Positions 34,956 through 44,870 of a DNA stretch of 64,000 bases are shown here, one piece after another. This DNA is from Rusavskia elegans (taxonomy: Eukaryota > Ascomycota > Lecanoromycetes > Teloschistales > Teloschistaceae). How positions within the stretch are numbered: the stretch's first letter is position 1; every line of letters begins with the position of its first letter. The notes under the pieces are model-generated. The model worked only from the letters and a program-made list of their open reading frames with translations, ran no database searches and was not told the DNA's origin. Location: contig SAUG01000086.1 in the NCBI GenBank assembly GCA_011316305.1, positions 62,001-126,000 on the forward strand, read 5' to 3'. The translations under genes and the position numbers were made by a program.

Positions 34956-35507
34956 ATGCACTCTTTCTATCTCATGACACTGTTGATGTTCCACTTATTG
35001 TCTCTGATCCATTGCATGCCGAGAGCACCTCCTCTTCATCTTACCCAAAACTTGACAGCCTCCTTGCGGGGCCCAGATCTTTCACCCCTCATTTACCATA
35101 TCCCTAACACCCACAACACCCTCTTGATCAGACTCCACGACTATGCTCTCCCCATGGGTGCTTTCAGCTCCACCATCCGCGAGACGCGTCTCTTCATCGC
35201 TGGCCTAATCCCAACCTCGAGCTTTCGACCCGACTCACGTCTTCCCCAAGACAAAGATCCCTTCGAGTACCCTCGGCCGGAAACATTGTCTAGCGTGTCG
35301 ATTACATGGCAGAGTAAGCGAGGAGGTTACCTCACGTGGGGCATACTGGCTGCGGCGATGAAAGGATTGGAGGACTGTCTGGTGAAAAACAATCAATTAC
35401 CATGGGTGGCGACTTGGCATGTCTTCGATAGGGGGCAAAATGGAGAGGTAGGGTGGGGAATGGTGGGAAGGGGAAAGGCACTCGCAAGAGAGGTTGCAGA
35501 CACTTGA
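34956..35507 (+). CDS. Small secreted protein of unknown function
   Basis: Single exon, 183 aa. Residues 1-20 (MHSFYLMTLLMFHLLSLIHC) form a signal peptide. The mature part contains NTLLIRLHDYALPMGAFSST, SVSITWQSKRGGYLTWGILA with AAMKGLEDCL, and a Gly-rich end GEVGWGMVGRGKALAREV. The pattern of a central aromatic GxLTWGxLAxAxxGL stretch occurs in small secreted fungal proteins of unknown role. Few cysteines, so not a typical cysteine-rich effector. Confidence 0.55.
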   Translation: MHSFYLMTLLMFHLLSLIHCMPRAPPLHLTQNLTASLRGPDLSPLIYHIPNTHNTLLIRLHDYALPMGAFSSTIRETRLFIAGLIPTSSFRPDSRLPQDKDPFEYPRPETLSSVSITWQSKRGGYLTWGILAAAMKGLEDCLVKNNQLPWVATWHVFDRGQNGEVGWGMVGRGKALAREVADT

Positions 35508-36131
35508 TATACGTGGTGATGTGTCAGATAATGGCGGTGGACTGAGATTGTAACGAAGGAAGCCAAAGCTGGGGGTAAGGGAAAGGGAGAAGATCATTCA
35601 TTGATGGGAAAACGAGAATAGTAGATGTATGAGATTTGAAAACAATACTCCTACAGAGGAATGGATACAGCTCTAAGACTAAGTATAGTACGTTACAGGA
35701 TATAACACAAAGGAGATTGCCATCAGAATTATTACACTCGATCTACTCCGTACTGGTAGCGACCGTTGATCTCCATCTGCCGGCTTCCGTGGTTCTAGAC
35801 TCAATCTTTTCTGCCCCACTTTGCCCACATGGAAGCATCTGCATACAAAGCGGAAACGCACCTCTCATTTTCCACTGATACCCCACCAAACAGTCTGCAG
35901 GGCGTCGAGATCCTCCTATCAGGGCAGCGGAACTGCTGCCTACTCTGTACAACACAGCATCTGGTCGGTATCCATGTCGATCCAGTAGAGAGAAAACCTA
36001 TTGTCACACGAGTCCGTTTTCTCGATGTTCATAACAGATTTTCCGAATCTCAATGTGATCTTACATCAAACGCGCCAAAGGGGCAATTCCTAAGCACCTA
36101 CGAACGATGATGAGCCATTAAGAAAGGGAGT
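35508..36131. other. Intergenic
   Basis: About 620 bp, no supported gene. Expected to hold the 3' UTR of one gene and the promoter of the cyclin gene. Confidence 0.4.
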
Positions 36132-37175
36132 ATGCCTACACCTACCGACGATGGAAACCAAATCACACTCCCAATACGACCAGATCCAAATCATAACGAT
36201 CCGGAACCGACTCTCCCTCCGCCACCGAGCCCTTCAGCAGATCAGAACTACGTACCCCAGATAACCTCTCCCACGACAGAGGTCCAAGATCTGGGCTTCG
36301 ATGCCATCAATGATGACGGCGACATATTCCAAATGTCCGAGGTGGCAGCGCTGAAATTACTCTGTGGCACCGTGGAAACCTTGATCAAGATCACCGACGA
36401 CGTTTCTCCAACACCACCTGTCACTGTCGTTCAGGCACCTCGGCCAAGAGTGGTTTCACTCGGGACGGAAAACCAACCCCCTCCTTCAAGATCCAGCAGC
36501 ATCGATCGACGCAGGTCCCAACCGCCGCCGTCGAAAGAATGGAATACCGCAGAATCTGTCCCGGAAAGAGCGAAGACACCGATAGGCAGTCCTGAAGCGA
36601 AGCCAACAGAGCCATTGCATGTTGTCGACGCCGTTCCAGCACCGCTTCACATCCAGCACGGAGCCATTGTCAGGAAATTTTATTCCAAGGTGCCCCCTCC
36701 AATACCGCTTGAGGAGTACCTTCTTCGGCTGCAAAAATATTGCCCAATGTCAACAAGCGTGTATCTTGCCGCGGGCTTGTACATCTACAAACTTGCGGTC
36801 ATCCAAAGATCGATTCCCGTCACCGTCAGAAACGTCCATCGTTTACTCCTCGGCGCGCTTCGAGTAGCAGGGAAGGCTGTCGACGACACGAATTTTCGTC
36901 ACAAACGGTTTGCACACGTGGGAGGAGTCACGGAGCCAGAACTCGGACGATTGGAAATCGCTTTCTGTTTCCTGACGAATTTCGACTTGCGGGTCACTGC
37001 GGAGATGCTCCAAGAGCATGTCAGAGTCGCGCGGAACACTGAACATATGCATGAGAAGCTATCGAACTTCAAGCCGAAGATGCCGCTTTCGTTGGATAAA
37101 AGAAAAGCGACGGCGGCCAAATTGAATAAGAAGTTCACGGACACCAATATCAAAGCACCGGCAGCCGCGTGGTAG
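36132..37175 (+). CDS. Pho80-type cyclin (PREG/PCL-like)
   Basis: Single exon, 347 aa. The N-terminal 170 residues are Pro/Ser-rich and probably disordered. The cyclin box covers about residues 180-300: VRKFYSKVPPPIPLEEYLLR, LQKYCPMSTSVYLAAGLYIY, SIPVTVRNVHRLLLGALRVA, GKAVDDTNFRHKRFAHVGGV, and ELGRLEIAFCFLTNFDLRVT. This is the Pho80/Pcl cyclin signature, the partner of a Pho85-type CDK in phosphate signalling. Which of several fungal Pho80-like cyclins it is cannot be told by eye. Confidence 0.82.
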   Translation: MPTPTDDGNQITLPIRPDPNHNDPEPTLPPPPSPSADQNYVPQITSPTTEVQDLGFDAINDDGDIFQMSEVAALKLLCGTVETLIKITDDVSPTPPVTVVQAPRPRVVSLGTENQPPPSRSSSIDRRRSQPPPSKEWNTAESVPERAKTPIGSPEAKPTEPLHVVDAVPAPLHIQHGAIVRKFYSKVPPPIPLEEYLLRLQKYCPMSTSVYLAAGLYIYKLAVIQRSIPVTVRNVHRLLLGALRVAGKAVDDTNFRHKRFAHVGGVTEPELGRLEIAFCFLTNFDLRVTAEMLQEHVRVARNTEHMHEKLSNFKPKMPLSLDKRKATAAKLNKKFTDTNIKAPAAAW

Positions 37176-37694
37176 GTCGAAAAGGAGGCGACGATGTTGA
37201 TGCTTCTATCTCGATGGGTTCTACAGGGCGCTGCCGAGGCAGATATTCAAGCCGTTTGGGCCGTTGATGTCTCTTGTTGTACGGTCATGGGGGAATCGGG
37301 GACTGTATAAGCATTGTGGATTTTCAAGAACAGAGAAGCGTTGGTGTTGGAGGAGTCATAATGTCGGAGGAGGCGTTCCAGTGACCGGCTACCAAGGTCT
37401 ATAGCCAGTCGTACAGTATTCAGGCCCAAGCTTGACTTATTGTATCTCCAGTATCCTGAACAGGTGTTTCTCTCGGAAAAAGGGGGTTCTTTTTTAATTT
37501 TAGTTAGGAACAGGCTAGCCGAATCAAGGCTAGAACATGCTGCGTTGACCAAAGTCCGTGTTGATTGGCCCGCGGTATGTTGAATCTTCGACCACAAACT
37601 TGTTCTCAATCATCATCGACCACATTTCAGCAATCCTCACAAGATATTTCCTATTCTCCCAGTCACTCGTTTACAGTAATTCCGGAGCCTGACC
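37176..37694. other. Intergenic
   Basis: 519 bp, no supported gene; likely cyclin 3' UTR and promoter of the cell-wall gene. Confidence 0.4.
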
Positions 37695-38570
37695 ATGCTG
37701 ATTAAAGCCTGTTTACTCGCGACGCTGTTGCCCCTTGCCCTTGCCGATGTTCAGTTCACAAGCCCAGCAGCTGGAGCGACAATAGCAGCAGCGAAGCCCA
37801 TCGCTATAAAATGGAAGGATTCGGGCGACGGGACTGCTTTGACTGATCTTGCAACATACACGCTGTTCCTCTGTGCTGGTGGAAACGATGCTGCTAGTTT
37901 TGTAAGCGCCGAAATGTCTCCCAAGTTCTCAACATGAGACGATGGCGTTGGCAGATGCTAACAAGGTCACTGGGACTTGCTAGATACAATTAGCCGCTAT
38001 AACCGAAAGGGGCCAATTCAGTACCGGGAGCGAAGTATCAGGAACGGTGGCAGCAAACGTGGGAGGACCCGATAAGAATGCATAGTATGTCCAGCATCAA
38101 AATGGTTTCTCGAGTGGGTGCTGACAATACCATACAGCTTCCTCAAGATACAGTCCGTCGGAGCAAAAGGCGCTCAGGTTATCAATTACTCGGATCGATT
38201 TACTTTGTCAGGCATGACCGGCACTTTCCCACCAAATGTACAAGCTGGGATCGCGAAGGTTTCGGGGACAGATGGACCGCCTTCGACCAACCAACAGGCA
38301 CCCGCGGCTGCTGCAGGCGGAGCACAAGGCCAGGAAGCAGTGTCATATACAGCACAAACCGGCCTCATCAAATACGCACCGATGTTGACTCCTCCGGGGA
38401 CCAAGATCACCAAAAAAGCGCCCACACCGAGATACCCTACCAGCTCTGTGCCCATTGCACAGACTTTCCTCCCTACGCCAAAACAGACCACCACGATGAC
38501 TGCATCGGCCACTTACGCTCCCGCTCAAAGTCGTCCCTTCCAGGTGGGTCAAGCTCGTGTAACAACTTAA
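37695..38570 (+). CDS. Kre9/Knh1-type cell wall synthesis protein
   Basis: Three exons: 37695-37901, 37984-38084 and 38138-38570; 246 aa. Signal peptide MLIKACLLATLLPLALA. The Kre9/Knh1 N-terminal domain follows: VQFTSPAAGATIAAAKPIAI then KWKDSG, YTLFLCAGG, and after splicing PDKNAYFLKIQSVGAKGAQV with NYSDRFTLSGMTG. The C-terminal part has the Knh1-like VSYTAQTGLIKYAPMLTPPG and TKITKKAPTPRYPTSS. Family members are secreted O-mannosylated proteins needed for beta-1,6-glucan and cell wall assembly. Both introns are phase-consistent (TA|C builds NAYF). Confidence 0.85.
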
Positions 38571-39189
38571 GCACGACATGTTACTCATAGAAACGCAGGC
38601 ACCGGCGGCATCAATGCCTCAGGACGATATGCAAAAGTTCCTCCATAGATGGAGGGATTAAATCCATACCACAAAATAATCAAATCAACATAATCCCGCA
38701 TGTATGAAGATGTATCATCAGCCATATGTTTATAGAGGCGTTTACACGAAAGGCGCAGTAACCGTTGGCATTTGGAAGGAGTCGAGCAACAGAGGCAAGT
38801 ACGAGCTTGGGAGTATTAGGTGGTCCTATGGCTAAGGTACCGACGATAATTCATGATGGACCACATTTTCCCTGTTTCGAGGAATCTCCTTTCAAACAAT
38901 GGCTAAGGTGAAGTCTCTCTTTTGGGTTGTCCTTCTTCATTCCGTATAAGCTCACGCATCCCTTGTTACGCTTTCTGTTCCACTGTCAACTTTGCATCTG
39001 CTGTAAGGAGTCAACCCACAGTACATGAATGGAGGACTGACCGGTCGCTAATTGCGCGGGGTCAATCCATCCGCCTCTCAGTCATCCCACCTGCAAGCAA
39101 GCTTCCACTTATCACTTCGACTTACAGGGTGGGCGTCCGATACCTCGACTGTCAGCCGAATCGGAGACCCCACCAGTGCATGGGATAAC
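38571..39189. other. Intergenic with second copy of the dispersed repeat
   Basis: About 620 bp upstream of the aminopeptidase gene. Its last 57 bp (39131-39187) are the dispersed repeat also found at 18368-18424. Nothing else recognised. Confidence 0.45.
39131..39187 (+). repeat. 57-bp dispersed repeat, copy B
   Basis: Matches the reverse complement of 18368-18424 at 52 of 57 positions, differing only by transitions. It ends two bases before the aminopeptidase ATG at 39190, so it would be part of that gene's 5' leader. Confidence 0.75.
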
Positions 39190-40712
39190 ATGGACCAGCA
39201 GGACTCCATTCTCGAGGGGAAATACCCTGCTAAGGCTCACTGCGCCAAGGTCGCAAGCTACCTCCAGACAAAATCTGCCAACGCAGCAGGCAAAGCGGTC
39301 ATATACCTCGAAGGCCAAAAGACCATCTTGATTGAAGACAACGACGAGCCCCGACCATTCCGGTACCTACTCTTATGATCACAGGGTTTCACTATCTGAC
39401 CGTTTCTCAGTCAAAGACGTCCGTTCTTCTATCTCAGCGGCTGCAGTCTTCCTGACTGCCATCTAATCTATGAATTTTCTACCGAAACGTTGACGCTCTT
39501 CATCCCAGATCTCGACCCCGACAACGTGATCTGGTCCGGCTTACCGTTGATGCCCGCGGAAGCCCTCAAGATATACGACATCGACAACTGTCTCCCGAAC
39601 TCTAGCCTTCCAGCCCACTTGTCCTCCTTGGTTCAGAAAGACTCCGACATACGGTTCTATATCAAAGACATACCGAGAGATGCTTTGCTCTCCATTGCCG
39701 AGACGACTGTTTCTACCGATGCCAAACTCCTCCACCCCGCCATCGACGAATGCCGCGTCACCAAAGACAGCTACGAAATCGCTCTCCTCCGCAAAGCCAA
39801 CACCATCTCCACCGCCGCCCACACCGCCGTCCTCCGCGCCATCCCCACCGCCCGCAACGAACAAGACCTCGAAGCCGTCTTCACAGCCAGCTGCATCTCC
39901 AACGGCGCCAAACACCAAGCCTACCACGGCATCTTCGGCAGCGGCGAAAACGCCGCAACCCTCCACTACCAACACAACAACCAACCCCTCTCCCATCGGA
40001 AAAACATCCTCGTCGACGCCGGCGCCGAATGGAATTGCTATTGCTCCGACGTCACCCGTACCATGCCCCTCACCGGGACCTTCGACCCCCCATCCCGCGC
40101 CATCTACACCCTCGTCCAGCGCATGCAATCCGCCGCTCTCGCCCTCCTAAAACCCACCGTCAAATGGGAAACCCTACACACACGCGCGCACGAAATCGCC
40201 ATCCAAGGCCTCCTGGACCTCGGCATCCTCCGCAACGGCACCGCCGAAGAACTCATGAAAGAGAGAATCAGCGTGGCGTTTTTCCCGCATGGACTGGGAC
40301 ATTATTTGGGTATGGATACGCATGATACGGGCGGGAACCCGGATTATGGGGATCCGGATGCGATGTTTCGGTTTTTGAGGATCAGGGGGGAGATTCAGGA
40401 GGGGGCGGTTGTGACGGTGGAGCCGGGGGTGTATTTTTGTCGGTTTATTGTGGAGCCGTTTTTGAGGGATGAGAGGAGGGGGAGGTTTATTGACGAGGGG
40501 GTGTTGGAAGGGTTTTGGGGTGTGGGTGGGGTGAGGATTGAAGGTTTGTTTCCCCTTTTTTTTGGGTTTGGGGTGTTATTATGGGGGGTGAGAGTGATGG
40601 CTAATGGGTGCGTGTAGATGATGTTTTGGTGACGAAGGATGGGTATGAGAATCTGACCACGGCACCGAAGGGGATTGAGGAGATGGAGAAGATTATTGCT
40701 GGTGGTTCTTAG
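39190..40712 (+). CDS. Xaa-Pro aminopeptidase (prolidase family M24B)
   Basis: Three exons: 39190-39362, 39411-40543 and 40618-40712; 466 aa. An N-terminal creatinase-like domain ([20 protein letters not shown] after splicing) is followed by the pita-bread metalloprotease domain. Metal ligands and motifs: [20 protein letters not shown] (two Asp), [19 protein letters not shown] (His), [10 protein letters not shown] (Glu) and, across intron 2, [19 protein letters not shown] (Glu). It cleaves N-terminal residues before proline, typically using two Mn2+ ions. Codon use shifts at about 40270 from strongly C-ending to G/T-ending codons within exon 2. It converges on the Pex26-like gene with 134 bp between stops. 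Confidence 0.92.
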
Positions 40713-40846
40713 ATGGCCGGATCGACGATGAAAATTGTGTGGAAACGACAGGACAATAATTACTGTGATATTGAACACAGCTGGCCAGACAAGATACCAC
40801 ACAACAGGATCTTGAGATACTCTACATGTCGAATCGTAGCAAATAC

Positions 40847-42241
40847 TCATATGTAGCTAACCTTCACCCCCATCCCCACCGTACTCTTCACCTTCTCCCA
40901 CCCAGCGCCCGTGATTCTCGTAACCCTATCCTTTACATCACGTCTACTCAGCGCCACCAACAGCGCTACAAGGAACAGTACAAATCGAAGCAGCGCCAAA
41001 GGGTTCCTCGACATCGACAGCGTCATATTCGAAACCAGATTCTGGAAAGCGCTGATCACAGCCGCACTGCGCGCAAGTATTCCGCTGTTCGTGGATGATT
41101 TCCGGGGAGACATTTTGGATGGTGACGACTTGTTGCGTTGTTGCGTTGATCTAGTCGTTCGGGGTACCGATGATGCAGAAGAAGGCTGGATACTGGGCTC
41201 GCTGGGGTTTGACCGCTTCTTCTTCAGCTCTTCGATGCCGTAGTCTTGTTCGCTGTTTGATCTTCGATGCGAGTGTGGATGGTCGTTGTCTTCTTCCATG
41301 GGCTTCGGCTCCGCTCTTTGTAGATGTTGGCTTGCCTCTTGAACAGTATCGGGTGCTTGATCCTGCCTTTGGGTATAGTCCTCTTCAAATTCGTCGCCTG
41401 GTGATTTCTCGGCTTCGAGTTGCGACAAGGCTTGCTGGAATATGTCTTTCCGCTCATCGTCCAATGTTTCGCTCAGTTGGATGAATTCTTTGGCGTACTC
41501 CCATTCGTCGTTGGCTGGTAAGACGTGGAGGATGTAAAGCTCCAGTATCTTCAGTCTAGAGGCTAGTTCTCGTGGGGTATTTGTGCCATTAACCGTCGTT
41601 TGTTCGTGGTGCCGACTTCTCGACCGCCTTTTCGGACCACCACGGGCATCTGCCAGGTGGCTGCCATCCGAAAGATCGGATGTCGCAAGGTATGTTTCGA
41701 GATATTGTTGGTTTGTAGCCTGCGAAGTGGAATGCGAGAGGAGTAGCGTTGCCAGATTGGTAACGACATCGGCATCAACATTCCCCTCAATGCCACCGTA
41801 GCCCATTTGCACCACCTCATCCCATACTGTTCCATCTCGGGCTTTGGCGGCTATCTCATGCCATTGCTTGGTCCCGAGTGCTTGTTTTCCTTGCTCGGGA
41901 CCGAGTTGGATGATGGCGTTCAGCAAGGTCAAGTACAAGCTCCAGACTTTGACTCTTAAGCTTCGACTTGCGGTCGCTATTGGAGCTGTACGCTCATCTT
42001 CGTCTTCATTGTTTGGGATATCGTCTGAGGGCTCGGGCAGGGTCAGAATCGGTCCGAGGGTTGAGTAAGCTTCGGCGAGCCTTCTGGTTAGGAACAATGT
42101 CGATGCTTCTTTGTATATGTTTGAGATATGGGAGTTCCTCTGCCGCGGTGGTGATAGCGAGTCGATTGAGGAGCCTAGAAATCTGATCGATTCCTTGTTT
42201 GATGCAGCAACAACCGTATCTGTGGACGTGACACTCATCAT
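40847..42241 (-). CDS. PEX26: Probable peroxin 26 (tail-anchored)
   Basis: Single exon, 464 aa. The N-terminal half is helical (KVWSLYLTLLNAIIQLGPEQ then GKQALGTKQW, DEVVQMGYGGIEGNVDADVV, NLATLLLSHSTSQATNQQYL). A long charged Ser/Glu-rich linker follows. Near the C terminus is one hydrophobic segment (ALLRFVLFLVALLVAL, about residues 425-440) and a short basic tail, the tail-anchored topology of fungal Pex26/Pex15, which docks the Pex1-Pex6 ATPase on the peroxisome. Assignment rests on remembered similarity and topology, so moderate confidence. Confidence 0.6.
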   Translation of the reverse strand: MMSVTSTDTVVAASNKESIRFLGSSIDSLSPPRQRNSHISNIYKEASTLFLTRRLAEAYSTLGPILTLPEPSDDIPNNEDEDERTAPIATASRSLRVKVWSLYLTLLNAIIQLGPEQGKQALGTKQWHEIAAKARDGTVWDEVVQMGYGGIEGNVDADVVTNLATLLLSHSTSQATNQQYLETYLATSDLSDGSHLADARGGPKRRSRSRHHEQTTVNGTNTPRELASRLKILELYILHVLPANDEWEYAKEFIQLSETLDDERKDIFQQALSQLEAEKSPGDEFEEDYTQRQDQAPDTVQEASQHLQRAEPKPMEEDNDHPHSHRRSNSEQDYGIEELKKKRSNPSEPSIQPSSASSVPRTTRSTQQRNKSSPSKMSPRKSSTNSGILARSAAVISAFQNLVSNMTLSMSRNPLALLRFVLFLVALLVALSRRDVKDRVTRITGAGWEKVKSTVGMGVKVSYI

Positions 42242-42688
42242 GCATCAGTCAACAGCTCTAAGACTGGGTAGTCCCAGCGGTTGATTGATCGATTGATCGG
42301 AGACGGAGTAACCTCGGCAACGGAGAGACGGGACGCCGATCGGAGGTTCACAAGTGCCTACATGCCGATCTTGACCTTGAAGAAGGCGCGACTTCGAATA
42401 TTGATTGACTTCTATTCATGAACATGGCGCATCGTCAATACGCAGCTTCATGCTGCTTTCACCCGCCTCATCAAGCCTTCATTCATGTATCAATACCTTC
42501 AACAATCATCAACAAACTTCCTTCCTCTCTCCGTCAATCGTTCTTTCAGACCATAGCAGACAAAAGGACGCCTGGGTAGCAAAAGCAAACTTTCCATTTC
42601 CAAACAAGTATATCTCTCTTATGTTGTCCTGGATTTGAACCTTTCAATCCAAGTTTCCTTCATCCAACCAACTCTCTACGTACTGAAG
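42242..42688. other. Shared upstream region of PEX26-like and PARN-like genes
   Basis: 447 bp between divergent starts. Contains a direct GATTGATC repeat at about 42280-42300 and C/T-rich leader sequence before 42689. Confidence 0.4.
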
Positions 42689-44621
42689 ATGGATGTTACT
42701 GGGGAAGACTTTCACAGGCTCCTGCCTTCCCTACTCGAAGCAATCGCCGATGCCCAATTCGTCGCCATCGACTTGGAATTTTCTGGCATATCGAATCAGC
42801 AGAAGAGCCGGTCGCGAGCACCTAAGCAATATGCTGGCGGAAAGGCGTCTTTGCAAGATCGCTACGAAGAGGAGAGGAGCGCCGCGGAGAAATATCAGGT
42901 GCTGCAAATCGGTATCACTTGTGTTGGGGAAAGTTTGAACCGGGGTAAATCTCCTTGTTACGGCAGCAGAGTTCAGTGACTGAGTCGCAACTTCCATTAG
43001 GCGTTTATGTCGTGCGACCTTACAACCTCAACCTCAACCCTTTTCCAGATGAGAAAATGAATATTCAACGAGACGTCACTTTGCAGGGCCGTGGTATGTA
43101 ACTGCAGACATACATATTCAGCAAGGCTAATCGTCATAGCTATGCAATTCTTGTACCGTCATAACTTCCGCCTAGAAGATTCACTAAATTCTGGGGTTCA
43201 CTATCTTTCCCGGGTAGAAGAAGAAGAAGAACGCCAAATAGAAGCTCAGCTCCGGGACAAGGATGAAGGTCCTAGTGTACAGCTGGAAGCCGACGACACA
43301 GTTTCTTTGGAATTTATGCATCGCGTGCGACAAGAAGTCATGGCTTGGAAGCGCCGACCAACGGTAAGATCTCACGCAGAGTATCCGAACCATAAACTGA
43401 CATCATGTTGGAGAAAACACCTGAATTCCTCAATATTGCGCCAATTGGTCATGGCCTGCCACCCTACCCCGACAGAGGTCTCAATAGTTTCCAGAGGCTC
43501 CTCGTCCATCAATACGTCCGCATAGAGCACCCTGACTTAACGACCACCAGTCGGCAAGGTTTCATTCAGATAACAGCTCGCAACCAAGGGCGACAAGATG
43601 CTGAGAAGCAGTACCGGACCAAGACCTTCGAGGAGAGGTTGGCCAGACAAGTAGGCCTCAGATGGTTAGTCGAGGCAATTCAAGGAGCCGACCTCTCCGC
43701 AATCAACCCAGACAGCTTCGGTTCCACAAATGGGAGCAAAAAAGACTCAGTGACTTCAAAGTTTAAGGATGTTCGAAATCGGCTACGAGGACACTCGACT
43801 GTGCTTGTTGGACACAATCTTTTTCTTGATCTTATATATCTCTACGCCTGCTTTTTCGGTCCTTTGCCGGACCGGGTTGAAGACTTTCAACGAACTATAC
43901 ACGATCTCTTTCCCCGAATTATCGACACCAAGTACCTCGCAACCCATGACAATCCGGACATGGCAGCTTTCAATCTCGAACAGCTTGACCGAATGCTTCA
44001 TCCGCAAGCACAGCCCGTCATAGGTATGGACCACATCATGATAAAGATACATCGCCTCGCTGACTTGCATCGGTAGAACTACATCCAGGGCATAGCAAAT
44101 ACTCGTCTGCTTTTGATTCAACCCATGAGGCTGGCTTTGATAGCTTCATGACTGCGAGACTTCTCCTTCGCTCGTCTGTATCCATTGAAGCATCTGGTAA
44201 ATATATTGAAGAGCTCCCTAGTCCGGCCGAAGATGCTTTCTACACCCCTCTAGAAGGTGAAGGCGACGATCTCATTGACTTCAATGACGCTTCTGAGCAG
44301 CTTGAAGCAATCGACAGAACATCAAGCGAATCAAGCAGCCGACCGAGCTCCGGTGTGGCCACAAGTCGTACAACCTTCTCACATGTCACCAAATTCGATC
44401 TTCTCGGTGACCTCTCAGACGAGATTGACCCTTTCACGCTTCGACCCAGGACTCCAGCTGCCGAAGTCGAGCCTAAACCAGAGCCGGAGCCCAAAATCGA
44501 CAATGAGACCGGCAGACGATTGCCGGCATGGGAGAGCGACTTCTGGAAGGTGTATGGGAACAAGCTTCAGGTCAACGGTACGATGGAGGGAGTGTGTAAT
44601 CTTGGCTCGTGGCCTCAGTGA
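42689..44621 (+). CDS. CAF1/PARN-type poly(A) ribonuclease
   Basis: Five exons: 42689-42944, 43001-43093, 43140-43363, 43414-44023 and 44077-44621; 575 aa. DEDD nuclease motifs are in place: Exo I FVAIDLEFSGI (about residues 28-38), Exo II STVLVGHNLFLDLIYLYACF, with DTKYLATHD, and Exo III HEAGFDSFMTARLLL restored by the last splice. PARN-type linking segments are visible (YVVRPYNLNLNPFPDEKMNI, EFLNIAPIGHGLPPYPDRGL, LRWLVEAIQGADLSAINPDS). It is expected to shorten 3' poly(A) tails of RNAs. The C terminus is acidic with a PKPEPEPK stretch. The acceptor of intron 3 (GGAG, 43413) is the least certain junction. Confidence 0.85.
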
Positions 44622-44870
44622 GCTTCTTGATGTCAACTTCAGGTCAGTAAGTCACGGGACACTGGGCGTGGTATGTTGTATGATGAATCTCGATTTTCAT
44701 AGTGTTTGGACGCTTGAAGATGAAATAGATTTAAACAAAGGGCTCTTTTCATCCTTCCTTCGACGATCAATTGCAAGATTGACGCCATCATGCTCACACA
44801 GTCGGTCACATTTGCTCTCGGATAATGAGACATGGACATTCGACTTTCATGTAAGTCGTCATTCAATCCG

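Noticed and set aside
39541..40128. 195-codon Gly/Val/Asp-rich antisense open frame
   Set aside because: Produced by the C-ending codons of the aminopeptidase on the other strand; low-complexity and motif-free.
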